From: JBEHWX01 sp048498995
GTDB lineage: Bacteria; Bacteroidota; Ignavibacteria; OLB7
Length of the DNA: 15,774 bases
Assembly: GCA_048498995.1 (NCBI GenBank)
Contig: JBEHWX010000126.1
Location: forward strand, 1 to 15,774
Reading direction: 5' to 3'
In this document: positions 6,831 to 12,424 of the stretch, piece after piece
Layout: each line of letters begins with the position of its first letter
Position numbering within the stretch: the stretch's first letter is position 1
Notes under the pieces: generated by a model
What the model saw: the letters and a program-made list of their open reading frames with translations, nothing else
The model's database searches: none
Told to the model about the DNA's origin: nothing
Program-made: the position numbers and the translations under genes

Positions 6831-8054
6831 ATGAGACGGATACGACCATTCACGCTGCTCATCGCGCTGGCCGCGATGCTCCCGATCTGCGCGGCCGCGC
6901 AGCCGGCCGATCGAAACTCCGACGCGGAGGATCTGCTGCACCAGGGACTGAGCCTGATCGACAGCGGACGCTACGAGGAATCGCGCGAGCTGCTGATGCG
7001 CGCCCGCGCGCTCGACTCGGCCGATATCGAGATCGGCTACGCGCTCGGCCAGAGTTACCTGCTCGAGAAGAACTACCCGAAGGCCGCCGACTATCTCTAC
7101 CCGCTGCTGAACGCACCGAACGCGACCGATCGTCATTTCCGCGCCGCGGCCGCCTTGGCCGAGGCCAGCGGCGATCGTGACCGCGCGGCGGAGATCAACC
7201 GGGAGGGATCGCGCCGGTTCCCCACCTCCACGCTCTTCACCGCGGCGAAGGTGGCCGCGCCGGCCTCCGCGACCGACGCTTCCACGACGAACGGTTCCGC
7301 ATCGGAGGCTTCCGCATCGGAGGCTTCCGCATCGGAAGGTTCCGCCTCGGAGGTCGCCACGCCGGCATCCTCGACGACAAGCGCCGCGTCGGGCGCCGGA
7401 GCGTCGCTGACCGCCGTCGAGCGACGGATCGCCTCGGCGCCGTCGAACGCCTCGAATTATTACGGCGCCGCGCGTGAGGTCGGCTCGGCAAGTCCGATCT
7501 GGGGAGCGCTCTATGCCGAGCTCTTCATGAACCTCGAGCGCGCCACCGACCGGACCGGCGAGATGAGCGGCCTGCTCTACGATCTCTATCGTACCACGAT
7601 CCAATCCGGCGGCGGCTCCGACGGCGCGGCACGCGCGACCGGCTCCGGATCGACGCCCCTCTCGATGGACTTCGAGAACGCCTACCGGATGGCGCTGCGG
7701 CTCACGCTCCCCTCCCTCGCCACGGCGAACGGCGGACCGTGCGAGGCCGGCTCCATCGGCTACGAATGCCTCTGCGCCGTCAGGAAGCAGTTCATCCAGA
7801 CCTGGTTCGCCAGCGGACAGAACCGCGCGTATCCGAATCCGCTGTTCGACCGGGAGCGTGAGATGGAGAGCGCCGGCGTGCTCGACGCCTACAATCACTG
7901 GGTGCTGGCCGCCGGCGATCCCTCGGCGTTCGACGCCTGGACCAGCGCGCACGCCTCCGATTGGAGCGCGTTTCTCGACTGGATATCGTCGCATCCGATG
8001 AAGGTCGACGGCAATAACCTTCTGCTGAGAGCGTCGACTGACGCCTCCCGGTAA
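6831..8054 (+). CDS. Exported TPR-containing protein with Ser/Ala/Glu repeat linker
   Basis: A 407-residue protein predicted to leave the cytoplasm. It has a basic start MRRIR, a hydrophobic core, and a likely signal peptidase I site after AAA (residue 23, before QPAD). Residues about 32-140 form two to three TPR-like helical hairpins (LLHQGLSLIDSGRYEESREL, EIGYALGQSYLLEKNYPKAA, AALAEASGDRDRAAEIN), so it probably binds proteins. Residues 141-191 are a low-complexity linker with four 5-residue repeats (SASEA, SASEA, SASEG, SASEV). The C-terminal domain (192-407) is not recognised; it has three cysteines in PCEAGSIGYECLC and several Trp (DAWTSAHASDWSAFLDW). ATG 6831 has GGAGG five bases upstream, which decides it over the in-frame GTG at 6804. 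The stop lies in the loop of a hairpin (8044-8066). Confidence 0.85.
   Translation: MRRIRPFTLLIALAAMLPICAAAQPADRNSDAEDLLHQGLSLIDSGRYEESRELLMRARALDSADIEIGYALGQSYLLEKNYPKAADYLYPLLNAPNATDRHFRAAAALAEASGDRDRAAEINREGSRRFPTSTLFTAAKVAAPASATDASTTNGSASEASASEASASEGSASEVATPASSTTSAASGAGASLTAVERRIASAPSNASNYYGAAREVGSASPIWGALYAELFMNLERATDRTGEMSGLLYDLYRTTIQSGGGSDGAARATGSGSTPLSMDFENAYRMALRLTLPSLATANGGPCEAGSIGYECLCAVRKQFIQTWFASGQNRAYPNPLFDREREMESAGVLDAYNHWVLAAGDPSAFDAWTSAHASDWSAFLDWISSHPMKVDGNNLLLRASTDASR
7296..7355 (+). repeat. Four-copy 15-bp tandem repeat in the TPR gene
   Basis: Units TCCGCATCGGAGGCT (7296-7310, 7311-7325), then two diverged copies (7326-7340, 7341-7355). Each encodes SASE plus one variable residue. 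The first two are identical at DNA level, indicating recent expansion. Copy number could vary between strains without breaking frame. Confidence 0.95.
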
Positions 8055-8066
8055 TTCTCCGGGAGG
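8044..8066 (+). terminator. Hairpin containing the TPR stop codon in its loop
   Basis: CCTCCCGG (8044-8051), loop TAATTCT, CCGGGAGG (8059-8066): a perfect 8-bp stem with the TAA stop (8052-8054) as the start of the loop. No T-run follows, so intrinsic termination is uncertain. It could instead stabilise the 3' end of the message or be incidental. Confidence 0.45.
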
Positions 8067-8107
8067 ATCCGCGCCGACCTTGCTTCGCACAGGGCATCGA
8101 GGCGCGC

Positions 8108-8638
8108 ATGCACACGGACCGGCCGCCACGCGCGGCCCGCGCGGAAACGCGCGTGGAAATGTTCAACGACGGAATTGCGAGCGTGACAATCGGGGTGATT
8201 TCCGACACGCACGGCCTTCTCCGACCGGAGGCCGTGGAGGCGTTGCAGGGGTCGGATCTGATACTGCATGCCGGCGATATCGGCCGGGAGGATCTGCTCG
8301 CGGAGCTCGAGCGCATTGCGCCGGTGCGGGCCATCCGGGGGAACGTCGATCGCGATCCGTGGGCCGCCGAGCTCCCGGAGACGCTGATGGTGGAGGCCGG
8401 CGGACGGCGGATCTTCATGATCCACGACATCGCCTCCATCCCCGGCGACACGACCTCCCGCGTCGACGCGGTGATCCACGGACATTCGCACATGCCGTCG
8501 GCCGAGTATCGGGAGAGCGTGCTCTTTCTGAATCCGGGGAGCGCCGGACGTCGGCGGTTCAAGCTGCCGGTGGCCGTGGCGCTGCTCCGGGTTACCGATG
8601 AGGGATTCGACGCGGAGATCCGCGAGCTCGACGTGTAG
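8108..8638 (+). CDS. Metallophosphoesterase, YfcE/MJ0936-type phosphodiesterase
   Basis: Predicted cytoplasmic metal-dependent phosphodiesterase of the small one-domain calcineurin-like group. All metal-binding motifs are present: SDTHG (Asp33, His35), HAGDIG (Asp57), GNVD (Asn79), the His in MIHD (His106), and HGHSH (124-128). From ATG 8108 the protein has 176 residues. The fold itself begins at VTIGVISDTHG (about residue 26), so the first 25 residues are extra. ATG 8159 or GTG 8183 would give a more typical length near 150-160. ATG 8108 has GAGG five bases upstream. The physiological substrate of this group is generally unknown. It follows the TPR gene by 53 bp. Confidence 0.92.
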   Translation: MHTDRPPRAARAETRVEMFNDGIASVTIGVISDTHGLLRPEAVEALQGSDLILHAGDIGREDLLAELERIAPVRAIRGNVDRDPWAAELPETLMVEAGGRRIFMIHDIASIPGDTTSRVDAVIHGHSHMPSAEYRESVLFLNPGSAGRRRFKLPVAVALLRVTDEGFDAEIRELDV

Positions 8639-8744
8639 ATCTCGACAGGTAAGCGCTGCGTGATCGACGAAGGATGTTCGGCGAGGAAGAACGCGGCACG
8701 GCGAATGGCGTCGGGAGCGGCGCGTGGTGGCCGGCAACGAAGAA

Positions 8745-8766
8745 GGGCGGCCACGGCGGGCCGCCC
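8745..8766 (-). terminator. Probable terminator of the Myb-repeat gene; member of a repeated hairpin family
   Basis: GGGCGGCC (8745-8752), six-base loop, GGCCGCCC (8759-8766). Read on the minus strand, the stem is followed by TTCTTCGTT, which fits an intrinsic terminator for the leftward six-repeat gene ending at 8818. The same 22-bp hairpin, with one loop change, recurs at 11204-11225, so it is also a dispersed repeat. It sits between two convergent genes. Confidence 0.6.
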
Positions 8767-8817
8767 GTATGGGAAAGAATCGAGCGGGCGGCCGATACTC
8801 CCGGCGGCGCGTCCGGC

Positions 8818-9816
8818 TCAGCCGACGTGGCGAAGCTTGAGCGAGGCGATCCGTCCGGCGATGGAGGCCTCGGTGCGGCCGAGCTCCTCGGCGATCTCGC
8901 GGCAGCTCCGGCTCCTGAACCCGGCGCGGAGCACGGCGTCCTCCTCGGGAGTCCATCGGCGCATCCGCTCCACGTCGCGACGCTCGAAGGAGATTCCGAG
9001 GCGCTTGACGCGCCAGGAGATCATCGCCGGCGTGCGGCCGAGATACCGCGCGATCTCCCGACCGGTCACGGCCGGATAATGGGCGCGGAGATATTCATCC
9101 TCCCAGTCCTCCCAGGCGCGCATGTGGCTGCGGGGATTGTGTCCGGAGGCGGAGGCGAGGCGATTGACGGTGGTGACCGAGATACCGAGGTGGGTGGCGA
9201 TCTCCGGATAGGAGAGCTTCCCGAACTGCTCGCGGGCCCAGGTTTTCTGCGCGGCGGTCAGGCGCGGCAGCTTCCGGCGCAAACCGAGGCGCGCGGCCTT
9301 CAGCTCCACCGAGTCGGTGGTGCGTCCGAGCTCGTCGGCCAGCTCGGCGACCTTCACCTTGCCGTAATGCTTTCTGAGATACTCCATTTCGCCGTCGGTC
9401 CACTGCTCCGGCGCGTAGGTGCCGAGCTTGAGCGCATGGATGCGTCCGCGCACGCTCTGCTCGGTGCGGCCGAGGGTCCGGGCGATCTGTTGGGCGGAGC
9501 GGCGGCCGTAATTGTTCCGGAGATACCGGTCCTCGGCATCCGACCAGCGCCGTTTCACCTCCGAGGGGATGCCCAGACGCAGGGCGCGATCCTGCACGGA
9601 GGGGATGGAGCGGCCGAGGCGCTCGGCGACGTAGCGCGAGCCCCGTTTTGGATAGTAGCGGCGAACGATCATCTCCTCCTCACGGGTCCACTCACGGCTC
9701 TTGCGCGCGCCGGAAGCGCCGCCGGCCTCGCCTGCCATCTCGATCTCCGCCTCGATAACGTCGGAATGATCCTCCCCCGACCGCGTCAGGCCGGGAGTTG
9801 GCGATTGATGCTCCAT
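8818..9816 (-). CDS. Protein of six tandem Myb/SANT-like helix-turn-helix repeats
   Basis: Predicted DNA-binding protein of 332 residues from ATG at 9816 (MEHQSPTPGL). The frame stays open to 9909, but AGGAC upstream of 9816 and the low-complexity extension favour 9816. After an acidic/Gly-rich N-terminus (1-40) it consists of six units with a pitch of about 47-53 residues: 43-82, 91-132, 139-178, 186-225, 235-274 and 288-328. Each shows W-[TSE]-x-x-E-[ED]-x-x-[LIV]-[RV] (helix 1), a Tyr/Phe turn, IA..LGRT (helix 2), SV..R...L.LG (helix 3, recognition-like). Unit 4 is degenerate: Leu replaces Trp and LGIS replaces LGRT. No enzymatic domain is visible. It is divergent from rnz. Bacterial proteins with Myb-like units exist, but I cannot name a characterised one with this layout. 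Confidence 0.88.
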   Translation of the reverse strand: MEHQSPTPGLTRSGEDHSDVIEAEIEMAGEAGGASGARKSREWTREEEMIVRRYYPKRGSRYVAERLGRSIPSVQDRALRLGIPSEVKRRWSDAEDRYLRNNYGRRSAQQIARTLGRTEQSVRGRIHALKLGTYAPEQWTDGEMEYLRKHYGKVKVAELADELGRTTDSVELKAARLGLRRKLPRLTAAQKTWAREQFGKLSYPEIATHLGISVTTVNRLASASGHNPRSHMRAWEDWEDEYLRAHYPAVTGREIARYLGRTPAMISWRVKRLGISFERRDVERMRRWTPEEDAVLRAGFRSRSCREIAEELGRTEASIAGRIASLKLRHVG

Positions 9817-9934
9817 GTCGGAAGTCCTGCTGGTGCGATGATGGCCGAAGATAGGGAACGCTCGCGATCCTACCGCCGCATCCTCCCGTATATTTCCTAC
9901 TCTCGTCACGAAGCATGATCATGGAGGCGCGTCG
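9817..9934. promoter_or_regulatory. Divergent promoter region between the Myb-repeat gene and rnz
   Basis: A 118-bp divergent spacer, AT-richer than its surroundings. Leftward: TATCTT (complement of 9848-9853) could be a -10 box 32 bases from the start of the Myb-repeat gene. Rightward: TATATT (9889-9894) could be a -10 box 41 bases from the rnz start. No good -35 boxes are seen for either. GGAGG at 9923-9927, seven bases before ATG 9935, is the rnz ribosome binding site. Confidence 0.4.
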
Positions 9935-10858
9935 ATGCGGATAACGTTTCTCGGAACCGGTGCCGGCGTGCCGACCCGCGCCCGCAACGTCAGCTCCCTC
10001 GCCGTCAGACTCCCGGAGCGATCCGACGTCTGGCTCTTCGACTGCGGCGAGGGAACGCAGCACCGGCTGATGGCAAGCGACGTCAGCATCGGCCGCGTGA
10101 CCAGGATCTTCATCACCCATCTCCACGGCGACCATCTCTTCGGACTTCCCGGGCTGCTGGCCACCTGCGGCATGGCCGGAAGCGCCAGGCGCATCGACCT
10201 GTACGCGCCCCCCGGCCTGGAGCGTTTCCTCTCGACCGCGCTCGAGGTCTCCGGCACCACCATCCCCTTCGAGATCGACATCCACGAGATCGGCCCCGGA
10301 ACGGTGTTCACCGACGGCGAGATCACCGTGACCGCCGGGGAGCTGGAGCACCGGATGCCGACGCTCGGCTACCGGATCGAGGAGAGCCCCCGCCCCGGAC
10401 GGCTCGACGCGGCCCGCGCGCGCGCCCTCGGCGTCCCCTCCGGCCCGCTGCTCGGCGCGCTGAAGCGTGGCGAGCGCGTGGAGCTCCCTGACGGACGGAT
10501 CATCGACGGCGCGGAGCTCGTCGGCCCGAGCACGCCCGGCCGTTCGCTCGCCTACTGTTCGGACACGACATACTGCCGGGGGGCGGTGGAGCTGGCGCGC
10601 GGCGTGGACCTGCTGATCCACGAGGCAACGTTCGCCGAGTCGGCGCGGGAGATCGCCAGGATCAGCCTGCATTCCACCGCCGCCATGGCCGCGCGCGCGG
10701 CGCGCGACGCCGGCGCGGCGCGTCTGATCCTCACCCACATCAGCTCGCGCTACGCGGATGCCGACGGAGAGGCGGCCCTGCTCGCCGAGGCGCGCGCGAT
10801 CTTCCCGGAGACCGCGATGGCACATGATCTGGAAACGCACGAGATGCCGCTGCACTGA
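9935..10858 (+). CDS. rnz: Ribonuclease Z (tRNA 3' endonuclease)
   Basis: Metallo-beta-lactamase-fold endonuclease that removes 3' trailers from tRNA precursors in the cytoplasm. The 307 residues are the usual short (ElaC-type) length. Seen: N-terminal TFLGTGAGVPTRARNVSS; zinc-binding HLHGDH (62-67) preceded by THxH; His139 in ELEHR; the RNase Z-type GPLLGALKRG stretch (170-179); Asp210 in YCSDTTYC; HEATF (229-233); HSTA (246-249); and His268 in LTHIS. All expected zinc ligands are present, so the enzyme should be active. The start has GGAGG seven bases upstream. It is divergent from the Myb-repeat gene, and the repeat-rich spacer follows directly. Confidence 0.97.
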   Translation: MRITFLGTGAGVPTRARNVSSLAVRLPERSDVWLFDCGEGTQHRLMASDVSIGRVTRIFITHLHGDHLFGLPGLLATCGMAGSARRIDLYAPPGLERFLSTALEVSGTTIPFEIDIHEIGPGTVFTDGEITVTAGELEHRMPTLGYRIEESPRPGRLDAARARALGVPSGPLLGALKRGERVELPDGRIIDGAELVGPSTPGRSLAYCSDTTYCRGAVELARGVDLLIHEATFAESAREIARISLHSTAAMAARAARDAGAARLILTHISSRYADADGEAALLAEARAIFPETAMAHDLETHEMPLH

Positions 10859-10914
10859 CGCGGCCCGTGCTCAACGCGGAAAGCCCGATGACCGCGCCCC
10901 GATAACCGCTCGGT

Positions 10915-11081
10915 GGTAGGCGCACGTCGTTAGCGTGCGCAAGGATATGGCGGGAAGACCCGATCACCGCGCGTTTCCAACGGCCGATAAGCGCAATACA
11001 AATGCTTAGCACGGGCGGCCTTCCGTTGCCGCCCCGCCCGCGAACGCGAAACATCGCGCACGCTGAAGACGTGCGCCTACC
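10915..11081 (+). repeat. Palindrome-bounded repeat element, copy 1
   Basis: A 167-bp unit. Left arm 10915-10940: GGTAG, then stem GCGCACG, loop TCGTTAG, stem CGTGCGC. Right arm 11056-11081: stem GCGCACG, loop CTGAAGA, stem CGTGCGC, then CTACC. The arms are inverted copies of each other, so the unit has terminal inverted repeats that are themselves hairpins. The interior has another GGGCGGC/GCCGCCC hairpin (11013-11034). No coding capacity. Confidence 0.88.
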
Positions 11082-11203
11082 CCTCGTACATTCCCTGAGC
11101 CCAGCGAACACGTATCTCACCACAGGCATTTCAGCGCGCCATCGAGCGCGATGCAGGGCCAGGGTACCGCATGCCTTCGATGCCCTCTTCCGTCGCAATG
11201 GGT

Positions 11204-11225
11204 GGGCGGCCACGGAGGGCCGCCC
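11204..11225. repeat. Second copy of the GGGCGGCC hairpin
   Basis: GGGCGGCC, loop ACGGAG, GGCCGCCC. It differs from 8745-8766 by one loop base (ACGGCG there). It lies between the two 167/168-bp elements and is followed by CCTACCGGT. Confidence 0.85.
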
Positions 11226-11284
11226 CTACCGGTCACATGGCAAGGAGACTGCACACGCGCATTCCGGGGCGGCAGACACCCATT

Positions 11285-11452
11285 GGTAGGCGCACGTCTT
11301 CAGCGTGCGCATGGAGGTCACGGGAAGTCCCGATCACCGCGTGTCTCCAACATCTGATATGCGGGACACAAATGCTTCGTACGGGCGGCCCTCCCGTTGC
11401 CGCCCCGCCCGTGAACGCCAACCATCGCGCACGCTAACGACGTGCGCCTATC
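11285..11452 (+). repeat. Palindrome-bounded repeat element, copy 2
   Basis: A 168-bp direct repeat of the unit at 10915-11081. My hand alignment gives 26 mismatches and one single-base gap (about 84% identity). Left arm 11285-11310 with loop TCTTCAG; right arm 11427-11452 with loop CTAACGA. The inner GGGCGGC/GCCGCCC hairpin is kept (11383-11405). The loop sequences of the two arms are swapped relative to copy 1. Confidence 0.88.
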
Positions 11453-11514
11453 CTCGTGCATCCCATGCGTTGGAATCACCGTGCAGGTCGCATCAGGCGC
11501 TTCAGCGCCCATGG

Positions 11515-11560
11515 GCGAAACATCGCGCACGCTGAAGACGTGCGCCTCCCCTCGTACCCC
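11515..11560 (+). repeat. Partial third copy: right arm only
   Basis: GCGAAACATC, then stem GCGCACG (11525-11531), loop CTGAAGA, stem CGTGCGC (11539-11545), then CTCCCCTCGTA. It matches the right end of copy 1 and about 15 bases outside it, but no left arm or interior is found. Confidence 0.75.
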
Positions 11561-11881
11561 CAACGCGTCGAATAACCGCGCGCCTCACGACATGCGCTTC
11601 AACGCGCGCCGTTGATGACACCCCGAGCAATCACGATGTGACTCCCGCCGTGCACGGAAGACCGCCGCGGAGCGCCGCCTGGAGCTATCATGTCTCGTGT
11701 CCCGTTATCGCGTTCACCCACCTGACATGAAGGGCACGGCGGCGATGTATCGTATCGAGCGGCGGCGGGGCGGATGGAAGAGATGGGAAAGGTTCCGATA
11801 TTCCCGGCACGTTCACGCGGGCCGTCGTCCCCTTCGGGGTCGCCTCCTTCCGGTCCGCGCACCGATCAGTGATCCGATCGC

Positions 11882-12343
11882 ATGGAATATCTCTTCGTCG
11901 TACTTCTGACGCTGCAGTGCATCATTCTGCTGCTGCACGATACCATGAACTTCTATCCGCTGAACGACATCCGCGCGCTGCGTCGGAAAATGCCCACCCG
12001 CGCGCGGATCGGCATGGTGATCGGCAACACGCTGCCGGCCGGGATCGCGCTGCTGCTGGAGTCGCGCTGGTTCGGCCACCCGAAGCCGCTCGCCACCGGA
12101 CTCTACTTCGTCCTCTACTACGCCGTCACCCTGGCGATGATGTACATGAGCTGGTATCACCTCTACCTGTTCGGAGCCTCGGAGGAGCGGAGGCGCGCCT
12201 ACCGCGAGGAGTACGGCAACACGCTCCAGATCCTCCCGGCGCGCGGCGACAACCCGCGCCCGAACGCCCTCCACGTCTTCCTTCACCTGCTCTTCATCGT
12301 CAACACGTTCCTTGCCGTCATGATCGGATTCAATCTCGTCTGA
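11882..12343 (+). CDS. Predicted four-TM membrane protein, unknown function
   Basis: A 153-residue membrane protein that I do not recognise. Predicted membrane segments: about 2-19, 40-58, 70-92 and 129-151. The TM1-TM2 connection has HDTMNFYPLNDIRALRRKMP. An amphipathic charged stretch between TM3 and TM4 reads ASEERRRAYREEYGNTLQIL (99-118). The MSWYHLYLFG motif (89-98) at the end of TM3 is rich in aromatics and could help homologue searches. ATG 11882 is the first residue of the first membrane segment; no clear Shine-Dalgarno precedes it. It lies 81 bp before the mgtA-like gene in the same direction and may share its transcript. Confidence 0.77.
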   Translation: MEYLFVVLLTLQCIILLLHDTMNFYPLNDIRALRRKMPTRARIGMVIGNTLPAGIALLLESRWFGHPKPLATGLYFVLYYAVTLAMMYMSWYHLYLFGASEERRRAYREEYGNTLQILPARGDNPRPNALHVFLHLLFIVNTFLAVMIGFNLV

Positions 12344-12409
12344 TCCCCTCGCGATGCCTCGACAATCAGGTCGATGAACGCACCGGCGAGGTGTTCGACG
12401 GACGAGCCC

Positions 12410-12414
12410 GGAGG
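12410..12414 (+). promoter_or_regulatory. Ribosome binding site deciding the mgtA-like start
   Basis: GGAGG ten bases before ATG 12425. It lies inside the frame if translation began at ATG 12374, whose preceding sequence lacks such a match. It therefore favours the 840-residue protein over the 857-residue one. Confidence 0.55.
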
Positions 12415-12424
12415 TAGCAGCCAG

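Larger units (their letters stand above)
10859..11881. other. About 1 kb non-coding, repeat-rich region
   Basis: Short open frames here have no start signals or recognisable product and mostly translate repeat sequence. It holds two 167/168-bp hairpin-bounded elements (10915-11081, 11285-11452), a third right-arm copy (11515-11560), a GGGCGGCC hairpin (11204-11225) and a small GGCGC-TTCA-GCGCC hairpin (11496-11509). Fragments such as CCCGATGACCGCG near 10885 and AATAACCGCGCGCC near 11570 look like decayed pieces of the same units. From about 11600 to 11881 I see only a minor CCCC-TTC-GGGG hairpin (11829-11839). The promoter of the 11882 gene probably lies in this last part. Confidence 0.75.

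Noticed and set aside
8674..9918. Plus-strand open frame of 414 codons opposite the six-repeat gene
   Set aside because: Its translation is a Gly/Ala/Leu-rich shadow without motifs, whereas the minus-strand frame has six regular repeats.
11002..11535. Several short open frames in the repeat region
   Set aside because: They translate the repeat elements in different frames (GGxPP, ARLQRAH-type strings) and have no ribosome binding sites.
11688..11730. 7-bp inverted repeat TCATGTC/GACATGA with a 29-base spacing, considered as a structured leader
   Set aside because: Long loop, no further pairing that I can support, and no match to a riboswitch I know.
10859..11881. CRISPR array
   Set aside because: There are only two full repeat units, each 167/168 bp, with long dissimilar spacing and no short regular repeats.
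12344..12424. Mg2+-sensing leader or riboswitch before the mgtA-like gene
   Set aside because: Only 81 bp separate the genes and no conserved M-box or mgtL-like features are visible.
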